The notes below the pieces were generated by a model that saw only the letters and a list, made by a program, of their open reading frames with translations, had not been told where the DNA came from and did not search any database. Below are positions 45,639 through 55,202 of a DNA stretch of 64,000 nucleotides, one piece after another. Where the stretch lies: contig CACPQA010000003.1 in assembly GCA_902635965.1 (NCBI GenBank), positions 1 through 64,000 of the forward strand, written 5' to 3'. Origin of the DNA: an uncultured Bacteroidota bacterium (GTDB taxonomy: Bacteria; Bacteroidota; Bacteroidia; Flavobacteriales; Flavobacteriaceae). Position 1 is the first letter of the stretch. Each line of letters begins with the position of its first letter. The position numbers were made by a program, and so were the translations under genes.

Positions 45639-47984
45639 ATGCAATACATACGAAGAGATAATAAACAGTTACCCAGTTTCATATTTATAATCTTATATCT
45701 TATCACAGGATCCTTATCAAATTTCGGTGCAATTGACATTCTTGCACCTCAATGGATTTATTTAGGCAGTATAAATATTTTGGTTTGCTTTTACATTCTG
45801 TACGCTAGTGAAGACTTTAAGGAACCTTTTTACAAACTTTTTTCTTCATTATATATTTACGTATACATCTTTTACTTCGTTTGGAACGCATTTTCATATT
45901 TTTATGCGGTTAATCCAACCGAAACGTTAATAAACCTCCCACGAATCGGAAATTCTTTTTTTGCTGTTTTTTTCTGTACTTTACTGATATACAATATTCC
46001 CAATAGATTTAATTTCGTCTGTGGAATCTTTTTCACATTTCTGCTAGCCGAAATGATTTCTTATTATTATGATTTATCTGTAGTATACCCTGAACAAGGA
46101 TTAAGAGTGATAGCTATCAAAGGATTTGCAGGGAATAAAAATATTACAGCGGCTTCAATTGCTTTCAAAATACCATTTGCTATTTACTTTTTTTTGAATT
46201 CAAAGAAAGCTTTTTTTAAAGTCACCTCATTTCTTATATTAACGGCTGGTATATTTGCAATTTCTTTGATTGAAGCAAGGGCAGCAATCTTAAGTACCAT
46301 TATCGTTTTTCTACTATTAATTTTGTTTTATGTGTACAAACTAGTCTATGAAAAAAATGAGATTAATAAAGTTTCAAAAAAAATACTTATGATTATTTCT
46401 CCTTATTTAATTGCATTTTTATTAAATATTTTTGCAACAAATCTTGCTATTGAGAAGGGTAGGAAGGTGGCAATAACTGATACTATTGGTAAAATATCAT
46501 TTACTGAGGAATCTTCAAATGGAAGGTTTGGCTATTGGGGTGATGCATGGGAATATATAAAAGAGAATCCCATTTTCGCATCTGGACTTGGTAATTGGAA
46601 AATTGAATCAATTGACAAGGGTAAAGAACATATTTCGGGATACACGGTTCCATATCACGCACATAATGATTTTATTCATGTCTTCGCCGAAACCGGCATT
46701 CTTGGAGGCTTATCTTACTTACTATTATTTATTTTTGTAACATACTACGTTTTCCAAATTTTAAAAATCGAATATGAAGATAAAAGTGAATTTTCATTGC
46801 AAAAGTTTATTTTAATATTACCCTTAATTGTCTATGGTGTTGATGCGTCATTAAATTTTCCCGTAGCTAGGCCACTAATGCAGTCATCTCTAGCTATTTA
46901 TTTAGGACTAATTTTGGCAATATACTTAAACCTAAAAAAGACTAATAAAAACTCAAGTAGTATTAAATCAATTAGGATAGTGTTTAGTCTAATATTTTTT
47001 TTGCTTATCCCAGGGATTGCTATTCACATAATCTCATACAAATCTTTGACTCAACAAGGAAGACTGTTATATGAATTTAATAACGCAAGTTATACTTATA
47101 CAAGAGCCGAACTAGATCAAATTTCACATGATTTTCCAAACTTGACTGAGACAGCAATGCCCATTAAGGCAATGAAAGCCAGATACTATTGGTTAGCTGG
47201 TAACAAAGAGGAGGCTTATAAAATGGTAGAATTAGGTTCTCGAGACAACCCAAAAATTCATTTTGCAGATAATTTAAAAGCTCAGTTTTTTATAGAAGAG
47301 AACAAAATAGATAGTTCTTATTACTATGCTAAAAAAGCTTTTGATGGTCTTCCAAATAACATGCCTCACTACGATATATACATGAGGAATCTTGCTTACA
47401 AAAGAGATGCTCCTGCGATTAATGAAGCTTTTGACCGGGTAAGAAAACTTGGAGGTGATACCAAGTCGATATGGACTATTTATTTAAGAACTCTAGCACT
47501 AACTAGAAGCCTTGGTGATCCTTTTTCAATGGCAAAAGCTCAAGAAGGTTTTAATTTGTACCCAACAGACGAAAATATATTTTCGCTTTACAGAATTTTA
47601 ACCTATGGACAACAAAGGATAAATGAAGCAGATAATCTAATTAGCAAAGCAAAGTCTTCGTTTGATAATCAATTATATTCTGATGCTGCTAATCTTTATG
47701 TTCAAGCATTTGATAAGGATCCATTGCGTTACTCAATTGCAATGAATGCAGCTTTTTCTTATTATAATTTAAACGATTATGTCAGTGCTCTTAAGTATTT
47801 CAGCCTATCCAGTCAATCTAAAAACCCTGAAGTAGTTGAAAAGGGTATGAGGTACAAAGCACTATCACTCATTGGTTTGGGAGATAATAATGCGGCATGT
47901 GCTCAATACATTCAAATATTAAACAAATTTCCCAAAAGAATGTATCAACAGGAATTCAATAAATACTGTAGAAGAAATAATTAA
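45639..47984 (+). CDS. O-antigen ligase/polymerase (Wzy_C-type) with C-terminal TPR repeats
   Basis: The 781-residue protein has about twelve transmembrane helices in residues 1-440, with the large periplasmic loop that bears the ligase signature HAHNDFIHVFAETGILGG. The C-terminal 280 residues are helical repeats of the TPR kind (WLAGNKEEAYKMVELG, YYAKKAFDGLPNN, LYVQAFDKDPLRYSIAMNAAFSYYNLNDY). Such proteins join or polymerise surface polysaccharide at the periplasmic face of the inner membrane. The gene overlaps the next one by 1 base (TAATG), so it is coupled to UDP-glucose dehydrogenase. Confidence 0.92.
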   Translation: MQYIRRDNKQLPSFIFIILYLITGSLSNFGAIDILAPQWIYLGSINILVCFYILYASEDFKEPFYKLFSSLYIYVYIFYFVWNAFSYFYAVNPTETLINLPRIGNSFFAVFFCTLLIYNIPNRFNFVCGIFFTFLLAEMISYYYDLSVVYPEQGLRVIAIKGFAGNKNITAASIAFKIPFAIYFFLNSKKAFFKVTSFLILTAGIFAISLIEARAAILSTIIVFLLLILFYVYKLVYEKNEINKVSKKILMIISPYLIAFLLNIFATNLAIEKGRKVAITDTIGKISFTEESSNGRFGYWGDAWEYIKENPIFASGLGNWKIESIDKGKEHISGYTVPYHAHNDFIHVFAETGILGGLSYLLLFIFVTYYVFQILKIEYEDKSEFSLQKFILILPLIVYGVDASLNFPVARPLMQSSLAIYLGLILAIYLNLKKTNKNSSSIKSIRIVFSLIFFLLIPGIAIHIISYKSLTQQGRLLYEFNNASYTYTRAELDQISHDFPNLTETAMPIKAMKARYYWLAGNKEEAYKMVELGSRDNPKIHFADNLKAQFFIEENKIDSSYYYAKKAFDGLPNNMPHYDIYMRNLAYKRDAPAINEAFDRVRKLGGDTKSIWTIYLRTLALTRSLGDPFSMAKAQEGFNLYPTDENIFSLYRILTYGQQRINEADNLISKAKSSFDNQLYSDAANLYVQAFDKDPLRYSIAMNAAFSYYNLNDYVSALKYFSLSSQSKNPEVVEKGMRYKALSLIGLGDNNAACAQYIQILNKFPKRMYQQEFNKYCRRNN

Positions 47985-49381
47985 TGAGAATACAGGAAAT
48001 CTGTTGTATAGGTGCGGGTTTTGTAGGTGGTCCAACTATGACTGTAATTGCTCACGAATGTCCTGAAGTTAGAGTGACAGTGGTTGATACTAACATTCAA
48101 AAAATTAAAGCTTGGAATAGTCCCAACCTAGACAAGTTACCTGTGTATGAGCCTGGTTTGAAAGATTTAGTTGCAAAAACAAGAAATAAAAATCTTTTTT
48201 TCAGTACTGATATTGATGATGCTATAATCAAGGCTCAAATGATATTTTTGGCTGTAAACACTCCTACTAAAAAAGATGGGGAAGGTAAAGGTTATGCTGC
48301 TGATTTGACAAATATTGTAAAATGTTCTGAGCGAATTGCTAAAGTCTCTACTAAAAGCAAAATTATAGTTGAAAAATCTACTCTACCAGTTAGAACTGCA
48401 GAAAAAATTAAGCAAGTTTTAAAATCTAATTCAACTGAATTAACATTCGAAGTCTTGTCAAATCCGGAATTTTTAGCAGAAGGAACCGCAATTCAGGATT
48501 TATACAAATCTGATAGAGTTTTGATTGGTTCTGACAATACAAAAAGAGGTAGGAAAGCGTTAAATTCATTAATTTCTTTATATGAAAAATGGATACCTAA
48601 AAATAAAATATTAAAAACAAGTGTTTGGTCTGCAGAATTGTCAAAATTGGCATCTAACGCAATGCTTGCACAGAGAATATCCTCTATTAATAGCCTTTCA
48701 GCACTATGTGAAAAATCAGGAGCTTCAATTGAAGAAGTTTCAAAAGCTGTAGGAATGGATAAGAGAATTGGAAGTCATTTTTTAAATGTTTCTCCTGGTT
48801 TTGGTGGAAGCTGTTTCCAAAAAGACATACTAAACTTGGTTTACCTTTGCAGAAATTATGGATTGCACGAAGTAGCTAGTTATTGGGAAGGGGTTGTAAG
48901 AATTAATGATTATCAAAAAAGTAGGTTTTCCAATAAAGTAATGGAGTATTTCGACAATATAATAATTAACAAACGTATAACTATCTTAGGCTGGTCATTT
49001 AAAAAAAATACAAATGATAGTAGAGAGTCCGCATCAATTTATATTTGTAGAGACTTATTAATTAAGGGAGCTATAATTCATATATATGATCCAATGGTTC
49101 CTCCACAAAGAGTTATATCTGACATAGTAAATTTGATGGAATCTGAAAATTTCGAAGAAAATTCATTGAAAGAATTAATTTCTAAAGTTTATGTATATAC
49201 TAACATAAATGATGCGGTTAAGTCAACTGAAGCTATTCTAATTCTTACAGAATGGGACGAATTTAAAGGGTATGACTGGAAAAAATTTATCCAAACATCG
49301 AAAATAAATGTTCATTTATTTGATAGTAGAAACATAATAGATAAGTCATTTGCTCAAAACCTGTATTCTATTGGTAGCTAA
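47984..49381 (+). CDS. ugd: UDP-glucose 6-dehydrogenase
   Basis: The 465-residue enzyme has the N-terminal NAD motif (CIGAGFVGGPTMTVIA), the longer eukaryote-like form of the family, the SNPEFLAEGTAI segment and the catalytic Cys motif GFGGSCFQKD. It oxidises UDP-glucose to UDP-glucuronate, a building block of surface polysaccharides. It follows the O-antigen ligase with a 1-base overlap and lies just before the nonulosonic acid operon, whose own promoter begins 40 bases downstream. Confidence 0.96.
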   Translation: MRIQEICCIGAGFVGGPTMTVIAHECPEVRVTVVDTNIQKIKAWNSPNLDKLPVYEPGLKDLVAKTRNKNLFFSTDIDDAIIKAQMIFLAVNTPTKKDGEGKGYAADLTNIVKCSERIAKVSTKSKIIVEKSTLPVRTAEKIKQVLKSNSTELTFEVLSNPEFLAEGTAIQDLYKSDRVLIGSDNTKRGRKALNSLISLYEKWIPKNKILKTSVWSAELSKLASNAMLAQRISSINSLSALCEKSGASIEEVSKAVGMDKRIGSHFLNVSPGFGGSCFQKDILNLVYLCRNYGLHEVASYWEGVVRINDYQKSRFSNKVMEYFDNIIINKRITILGWSFKKNTNDSRESASIYICRDLLIKGAIIHIYDPMVPPQRVISDIVNLMESENFEENSLKELISKVYVYTNINDAVKSTEAILILTEWDEFKGYDWKKFIQTSKINVHLFDSRNIIDKSFAQNLYSIGS

Positions 49382-49420
49382 TAATAAGTAAAAAAAGTAC
49401 TAATTATTAAATAATTTATA

Positions 49421-49428
49421 TATCTTTG
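49421..49428 (+). promoter_or_regulatory. -7 promoter element upstream of the nonulosonic acid operon
   Basis: TATCTTTG matches TAnnTTTG exactly. It also contains the TTG that the ORF track uses as start of the next gene, which argues that the true start is the ATG at 49453. The -33 side has no clear TTG at the right distance. Confidence 0.6.
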
Positions 49429-49452
49429 CCTAAGATAATAATTAGTAAAGTA

Positions 49453-49962
49453 ATGCTTAACAAGTTAATTACTTCAAAAACCCGGTTGCGCCTACTTATA
49501 AAATTTTTTATAAATCAGGCCAACCGTGGTTATTTAAATGGCCTTGCCTCAGAATTCAATGAGTCTACAAATTCAATTAGAAAAGAACTCAATCATCTAT
49601 CAGAAGCTGGTTATTTAGAAAAATACAAGGACAACAATAAAATTGCATACAAAGCAAACGTTAAACACCCTATGTTTGAAATTCTTCAGAAGGTTGTATT
49701 CAAACATTTAGGTCTTGAGGACATTGTAGAACACGTTCTTGCTCAAATGGGGAATGTAGAAAAAATTCACTTAATCGGAGACTATGCTAAAGGTCTTGAT
49801 ACAGGATTAATTGAAGTTTTGTTAATCGGTAGCAGGTTAAATACAGATTACATAAGTAATTTAGAAAATAAAGTTGGAAATTTAATTGAAAGAAAAGTTC
49901 AATTTATTATAAGTAACAGGAAATCATCTGAACAACAGTCTATCTTGTTGTTTGAACGTTAG
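49453..49962 (+). CDS. Winged-helix regulator with nucleotidyltransferase-like C-terminal part
   Basis: I choose the ATG at 49453 because the track's TTG (49426) sits inside a TATCTTTG promoter element; this gives 169 residues. The N-terminal half is a winged helix of the ArsR type (TSKTRLRLLIKFF, NESTNSIRKELNHLSEAGYLEKY). The second half (EKIHLIGDYAKGLDTGLIEVLLIGSR) resembles a small nucleotidyltransferase fold as in other regulators that precede Bacteroidota polysaccharide operons. The role is probably transcriptional control of the downstream operon, 6 bases away from pseB. Confidence 0.82.
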   Translation: MLNKLITSKTRLRLLIKFFINQANRGYLNGLASEFNESTNSIRKELNHLSEAGYLEKYKDNNKIAYKANVKHPMFEILQKVVFKHLGLEDIVEHVLAQMGNVEKIHLIGDYAKGLDTGLIEVLLIGSRLNTDYISNLENKVGNLIERKVQFIISNRKSSEQQSILLFER

Positions 49963-49968
49963 ATTATT

Positions 49969-50967
49969 ATGTTAAGGCAAAGCACAATTCTTATTACCGG
50001 CGGTACAGGATCTTTTGGGAAGAAATTTGTTCAAATGACACTAAAAAAATATAATCCAAAATCTATAATTATCTTTTCTAGGGATGAAATGAAACAATGG
50101 GGAATGGCAGAAAAATACATTGGTGATGAAAGGGTAAAATTCATTATAGGTGATGTAAGAGACAAAGAGCGTATTTCAAGATCTCTTGATGGAGTAGATT
50201 TTGTAGTTCATGCAGCTGCCACTAAAATTGTTCCCACTGCTGAATACAACCCTTCTGAATGTGTAAAGACAAATATTATTGGAGCTATGAATGTAATTGA
50301 TGCATGTACTGATAAAAATGTAAGAAAAACGGTCGCATTATCAACAGATAAAGCAAGTAACCCTATAAACCTTTATGGAGCCACAAAATTAGCTTCTGAT
50401 AAGTTATTTGTAGCTGGCAGTTCCCAACAGGGAGGAAATAAAACTCTTTTTTCTGTAGTACGCTATGGTAATGTAATGGGTTCTAGAGGATCGGTAATTC
50501 CTTTTTTCCTAAATAAACGAAATGAGGGTGTTTTACCTATTACAGACAAGCGAATGACTAGATTTATGATTTCTTTAGAAGAGGCTGTAAAATTAGTTTG
50601 GAATGCTTTTGAAGACATGCTAGGAGGTGAAATTTATGTAAAGAAGATTCCTTCAATGAATATAGTTGACATTGCGAAAGCAGTAGCACCTAGAGCAAAA
50701 CACAAGGTCATTGGAATTAGACCTGGAGAAAAACTCCATGAACAAATGATTGGTTATGAAGACGCGAAACACACCTTTGAATACGATGAATATTTTAAGA
50801 TTTTACCAGCCATTCATAATTGGTCAAATGACCCAAAAAGGATAAAAAACGGAAAGGCTGTTCCAGAAAAGTTTGTTTATAGTTCAGATAATAATTCAAA
50901 ATGGATGAGTTCTGCACAATTATCTAAATGGATTGAGAATAATGAACAAAAAATTGAATTAATTTAA
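49969..50967 (+). CDS. pseB: UDP-N-acetylglucosamine 4,6-dehydratase (inverting), PseB
   Basis: The 332-residue SDR enzyme has ITGGTGSFGKKFV at the N-terminus, the STDKASNPINLYGATKLASDK active-site region (Tyr-x-x-x-Lys) and the PseB-specific tail. PseB converts UDP-GlcNAc to UDP-2-acetamido-2,6-dideoxy-beta-L-arabino-hex-4-ulose, the first step of pseudaminic acid synthesis. It is the first biosynthetic gene of the operon and is followed directly by the reductase/PseC fusion with no gap. Confidence 0.94.
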   Translation: MLRQSTILITGGTGSFGKKFVQMTLKKYNPKSIIIFSRDEMKQWGMAEKYIGDERVKFIIGDVRDKERISRSLDGVDFVVHAAATKIVPTAEYNPSECVKTNIIGAMNVIDACTDKNVRKTVALSTDKASNPINLYGATKLASDKLFVAGSSQQGGNKTLFSVVRYGNVMGSRGSVIPFFLNKRNEGVLPITDKRMTRFMISLEEAVKLVWNAFEDMLGGEIYVKKIPSMNIVDIAKAVAPRAKHKVIGIRPGEKLHEQMIGYEDAKHTFEYDEYFKILPAIHNWSNDPKRIKNGKAVPEKFVYSSDNNSKWMSSAQLSKWIENNEQKIELI

Positions 50968-53034
50968 ATGAAAAATATAGTATTTGCTGGAGGTACAAGC
51001 TTATTAGCTCAGTGTTGGATTAGAGATGAAAATCCGAATTACAATTTTATACTTGGCATTCATAATCGTAAACCAGATCATAAAAAATGCAAAACGTATG
51101 TTTTTGACTATGATGACACATCTAAACTTTACTCTCAACTAAAATCTTTAAAAACAGACGTTTTGATCAACTGCATTGGCTTTACCAGTGTGGAGGAATG
51201 CGAAAAAAATAAAGAAAAAGCCTTTCAGTCTAATGCTATATTGGCAAAAGAAATTTCTAAAGTCTGTAAAGAGTTATCAGTCAAAATGGTCCATATATCA
51301 ACGGACCATCTTTTTAACGGCACAAGTGCTTTCGCAGACGAAAAAACTCCATTAGATCCAGTAAATAATTACGCTGAGTCAAAAGGAAAAGGTGAAAACT
51401 TTATATTAGATGAAAACCCTGATGCAATCATAATTAGAACAAATTTTTTTGGATGGGGTCCAAATTACAGGAGATCTTTCTCTGACAAAATAATAAAATG
51501 TTTGGAAAATAATGAAACTATAAATTTATTTCGTGATGTTTTTTTCACACCTGTTTCAGTCAAAACACTCAGAGATAATATTTATAACCTCATAAAAAAA
51601 AATGCAAAAGGAATTTTTAATGTGTGTTCCAATGAAAGAATAACTAAGTATCAATTTGGACTTATGTTATCAAAAGCATTTGGTTATTCCACTCAGTTAA
51701 TTAATCCAGTAAGTATAGAAGATATTCCAAATTTGACAGCGAGACCAAAAGATATGAGTTTAAGTAATCATAAAGTTTGCTCATACTTGGGGAATATTAT
51801 GCCATCTATTGAAAAACAGATTTATGAATTAAAGAGAGAAAAAGATTTTCATAAAGTAAGACATTTGATTCCCTATGGAAGACAAGATGTAAATGAAAAG
51901 GACATTGATAAGGTTGTTAGTGTACTACGTTCAGATTATGTAACACAGGGGCCTGTAATAGAAAAATTCGAGCGAAGGGTTGCTAGTTATTGTGAAGCTA
52001 AATTTGCCTATGCCTGTAATAGTGCTACCAGCGCTTTGCATGTTGCTTGTTTGGCTCTTGGAGTTAAAAAAGGGGACTTAGTTTGGACAAGTCCTATTTC
52101 ATTTGTTGCCTCATCTAACTGTGCTCTTTATTGTGGTGCGGATGTTGATTTTGTTGATATTGATCCATCAACATACAATATGTCAACTTCAAGTTTAGAA
52201 AAAAAACTTATTAAAGCCAAAAAAAACGACAATCTACCAAAGGTTGTAATTCCTGTTCATTTAGCAGGTCAAAGTTGTGAAATGGAAAAAATTCACGAGC
52301 TTTCAAAAAAATATAATTTTAAAATCATTGAGGATGCTTCTCACGCAATTGGGGCTAAATATAAGGGTAAATCTGTTGGGAGTTGTTCTTTTAGTGATAT
52401 TTCGGTATTCAGTTTTCATCCAGTTAAAATAATTACTACTTGTGAAGGAGGTATGTGTTTGACAAATAATAGGGAATTAGGTAATTTAATAAGTCGTTAT
52501 AGAAGTCACGGAATCACAAGACAACCTTCAGAAATGACCAAAACTCCTGACGGATCATGGTATTATGAACAACTTAACTTAGGATTAAATTATAGGATGA
52601 ATGACGTCCAGGCTGCTTTGGGTTTAAGTCAAATGGATCGTCTTGAAGAATTTATTGATAAGCGAAGAGATATTGCAAACCGTTACAACGAAATGTTAGA
52701 AAAGTCTGTGGTTCAAATTCCAAATCAGCATCCAGATACTTTATCATCATATCATCTTTACATAATAAGACTAAGAAGAAACAAAAAAATTACTCACAAA
52801 CAATTGTTTGAAAAATTTAGATTGGCTGGTGTTTTAGTTAACATTCATTACATACCTATATACAGACAACCTTATTATAAAGCATTAGGATTTGATAAAG
52901 ATGGATTTGAAGAAGCGGAAAAATATTACAATGAAGCAATTAGTATTCCAATTTTTCCCGGATTAACAGTTAAAGAACAAAAAAAGGTGGTTGATTTAAT
53001 AGAGGAACCCTTTGGGTTTCAAAATTTATTTTAG
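50968..53034 (+). CDS. pseC: Fusion of an RmlD-like reductase and PseC-type aminotransferase
   Basis: The 688-residue protein has two domains. Residues 1-290 are an extended SDR of the RmlD/dTDP-4-dehydrorhamnose reductase type (GGTSLLAQ, Ser111 in HISTDHLF, Tyr135-x-x-x-Lys139 in NNYAESKGK, TNFFGWG). Residues about 300-688 are a DegT/PseC sugar aminotransferase: IPYGRQDVNEKDID, NSATSALHVA, EDASHAIGA and the PLP-binding Lys487 in FHPVKIITT. The second domain performs the PseC transamination of the PseB product. The first suggests an added ketoreduction or epimerisation. Fused forms are unusual. The domain boundary lies about residues 290-300. Confidence 0.9.
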   Translation: MKNIVFAGGTSLLAQCWIRDENPNYNFILGIHNRKPDHKKCKTYVFDYDDTSKLYSQLKSLKTDVLINCIGFTSVEECEKNKEKAFQSNAILAKEISKVCKELSVKMVHISTDHLFNGTSAFADEKTPLDPVNNYAESKGKGENFILDENPDAIIIRTNFFGWGPNYRRSFSDKIIKCLENNETINLFRDVFFTPVSVKTLRDNIYNLIKKNAKGIFNVCSNERITKYQFGLMLSKAFGYSTQLINPVSIEDIPNLTARPKDMSLSNHKVCSYLGNIMPSIEKQIYELKREKDFHKVRHLIPYGRQDVNEKDIDKVVSVLRSDYVTQGPVIEKFERRVASYCEAKFAYACNSATSALHVACLALGVKKGDLVWTSPISFVASSNCALYCGADVDFVDIDPSTYNMSTSSLEKKLIKAKKNDNLPKVVIPVHLAGQSCEMEKIHELSKKYNFKIIEDASHAIGAKYKGKSVGSCSFSDISVFSFHPVKIITTCEGGMCLTNNRELGNLISRYRSHGITRQPSEMTKTPDGSWYYEQLNLGLNYRMNDVQAALGLSQMDRLEEFIDKRRDIANRYNEMLEKSVVQIPNQHPDTLSSYHLYIIRLRRNKKITHKQLFEKFRLAGVLVNIHYIPIYRQPYYKALGFDKDGFEEAEKYYNEAISIPIFPGLTVKEQKKVVDLIEEPFGFQNLF

Positions 53035-53038
53035 TTTC

Positions 53039-53593
53039 ATGCGTTTAAAGAAAATTAAAGATTTATCAATCTTAGAGTCTGAAAGGCTAGTTTTAAAACC
53101 TTTGTCAAAGTCTTTTTTATCTATGGAATATGTGAATTGGATGAATGATCCAAAAGTGATCAGATTTATCGAGTCAGGCGGAAATTACAATATTAAAAAA
53201 CTAGAAATTTTTCTAAATGAAACTGAAAAAAACCCAAAATATTTTTGGGCTATTGTAATTAAAAAAGGAGGAGCCCATATAGGTAACATAAAGATTGATC
53301 CAATAAACTTTAAACATCTTCATGGAGAGTATGGAATTTTAATTGGAAACAAAAAGTTTTGGGGACTTGGTTATGCAAAAGAGGCTTCAAATCTGGTTAT
53401 CAAACATTGTTTTGATGATCTTAATTTAAAAAAAATTATTCTTGGAGTTAATGCTGAAAACAAAGTAGCTGTAAAATTGTATAAAACTTTGGGTTTTGTT
53501 CAAGAGGGAAGACTTAAAGATCACTTAAATTTTGAGGGTAAATATGTAGACCTATTAAGATTATCAATCTTTAACACAAAATCAGAAAAATGA
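53039..53593 (+). CDS. pseH: GNAT-family N-acetyltransferase, PseH-like
   Basis: The ATG at 53039 gives 184 residues and is 4 bases after the previous stop; the track start at 53012 would lie inside pseC. The protein is a GNAT enzyme of the RimJ/RimL type: LESERLVLKPLSKSFLSMEYVNWMNDP, HLHGEYGILIG and the acetyl-CoA motif FWGLGYAKEA. In pseudaminic acid clusters a GNAT acetylates the 4-amino group (PseH), and position after PseC supports that. It overlaps the next gene by 4 bases. Confidence 0.88.
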   Translation: MRLKKIKDLSILESERLVLKPLSKSFLSMEYVNWMNDPKVIRFIESGGNYNIKKLEIFLNETEKNPKYFWAIVIKKGGAHIGNIKIDPINFKHLHGEYGILIGNKKFWGLGYAKEASNLVIKHCFDDLNLKKIILGVNAENKVAVKLYKTLGFVQEGRLKDHLNFEGKYVDLLRLSIFNTKSEK

Positions 53594-54432
53594 AATTCAT
53601 TTTAGGTTCAGTGCAATGGGGTTTAAATTATGGAATATCAAATTCTACTGGTAAACCAAATAGGTATGAGGTTGAAGAAATAATCAATTTTGCAAATAAG
53701 AAAAATATATATTTCGTTGATACAGCATATTTATATGGTGATTCAGAAAAAAGAGTTGGCAGTTTGTGTTCTAATAAATTTAAAATAATTACAAAAATTA
53801 ATCCTAGCAGAAATGAATTGTCAATTAAAAAATTGGTTGATAGGTCATTGAAAAGGTTGAATAGAAAAAAAGTTTATGGATGTTTATTTCATAATGTTAA
53901 CTTTCTAATTGATAATCCACAATTATGGTCCGAATTATTAATTGAAAAGGGAAAGGGGAAAATTCAAAAAATTGGATGTTCCTTTTATGAACCTAATGAA
54001 TTAGAGGAAATATTATCATTGAAGATATTACCAGACATAGTGCAAATACCGTTCAGTATTCTTGACCGAAAATTTGAAAAACATTTGTCTGAGTTAAAAA
54101 AGAAAAAAATTGAAATCCATGCGAGGTCGATTTTTCTTCAGGGATTATATTTTTTAGATGCGAGCTCACTGTCAAAAAAATTTATACCAATTAAAGAGCC
54201 ATTGAATAATATTGAACAATTATGTAAAGAAAATTCCATAAGCAAATTACATCTTTGTTTAGCCTATGTATCGAGTAATCCTTTTGTTGATTACATTGTC
54301 GTTGGAGTCCAGAACAAAGACCAGCTTAATCAAATTGTTAGCAGTAAATTTAAATTATCCGAAACTTTAAAAAAAAAAATTTCAAGTATTCAGGTTAATG
54401 ATAGTAAAATGTTAAATCCCGCTAAATGGTAA
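53590..54432 (+). CDS. Aldo/keto reductase in the nonulosonic acid operon
   Basis: The 280-residue protein is a short aldo/keto reductase: SVQWGLNYGISN, the DTAYLYGDSEKRVG motif with Asp and the catalytic Tyr, ITKIN around the Lys, and VGVQNKDQL. Related reductases occur in spore-coat/nonulosonic acid clusters. The substrate is unknown; it may reduce a keto sugar made by PseB or the class III aminotransferase route. It overlaps both neighbours, so it is translated with the operon. Confidence 0.85.
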   Translation: MKFILGSVQWGLNYGISNSTGKPNRYEVEEIINFANKKNIYFVDTAYLYGDSEKRVGSLCSNKFKIITKINPSRNELSIKKLVDRSLKRLNRKKVYGCLFHNVNFLIDNPQLWSELLIEKGKGKIQKIGCSFYEPNELEEILSLKILPDIVQIPFSILDRKFEKHLSELKKKKIEIHARSIFLQGLYFLDASSLSKKFIPIKEPLNNIEQLCKENSISKLHLCLAYVSSNPFVDYIVVGVQNKDQLNQIVSSKFKLSETLKKKISSIQVNDSKMLNPAKW

Positions 54433-55202
54433 AACAAAAAAACAAAGTAATTATAATTACTCAAGCTAGAGTAGGAAGCAAAAGATTCCACTCAAAAATA
54501 ACGAAACCAATAGGAAATGAAACGGTGCTTTCTATTCATTTAAAAAGATTGTTGAAATCAAAACTTGCAAATAAAATTATAGTTGCAACAACATTTGAGA
54601 AAGGCGTAAGTAGAATTATTAATATTGCAAAAAAATGTCACGTAGAATATTTTCAAGGTTCAACTAACGATGTTCTAGACAGATATTATCAAGCTGCAAA
54701 ACTATATCGTCCAGAATACATTGTACGCGTTACAAGTGACTGTCCATTAATTGACCCTAAATTAGTAGACAAATTAATTGGTTTTATACTGAAAAATAAA
54801 TGTGACTATGTGTCGAATATCTTAGTACCAAATTATCCAGATGGGCAAGATATTGAAGTTTTTAAATTCGAAGCATTAAAAAGAGCACATGAGAAAGCAG
54901 AGCTTAATTTGGACAGAGAACATGTAACTTCATATATTGAAAATAACTCTACCTTCCGTGGTATAGAAACCTTCAAATCAAAAATGTACCCTTCAATTGC
55001 GAAATATGAAAACGTAAGAATGACAATTGACCACAAAGATGATCATAAGGCAATAGATTTTATAATATCAAAACTCGGTATAAATAAAAATTGGGTTACT
55101 TATGCAGAATTTATTATTAATAATCCACAAATGTTTTCAAATCAAAATTATATTAGAAACGAATCTTACATTAAATCTGTAAAAGATCAAAATTATGGGT
55201 AA
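54426..55202 (+). CDS. pseF: SpsF/PseF-type cytidylyltransferase
   Basis: The 258-residue protein is a nucleotidyltransferase of the SpsF family: IITQARVGSKRFHSK at the N-terminus, then IIVATTF, SGSTNDVLDRYYQAA-like FQGSTNDVLDRYYQA and RVTSDCPLIDPK. In other nonulosonic acid clusters this family activates the sugar with CTP. It takes the PseF role here, although it is closer to SpsF than to NeuA. It overlaps the previous gene by 7 bases and the next by 8. Confidence 0.85.
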   Translation: MVKQKNKVIIITQARVGSKRFHSKITKPIGNETVLSIHLKRLLKSKLANKIIVATTFEKGVSRIINIAKKCHVEYFQGSTNDVLDRYYQAAKLYRPEYIVRVTSDCPLIDPKLVDKLIGFILKNKCDYVSNILVPNYPDGQDIEVFKFEALKRAHEKAELNLDREHVTSYIENNSTFRGIETFKSKMYPSIAKYENVRMTIDHKDDHKAIDFIISKLGINKNWVTYAEFIINNPQMFSNQNYIRNESYIKSVKDQNYG

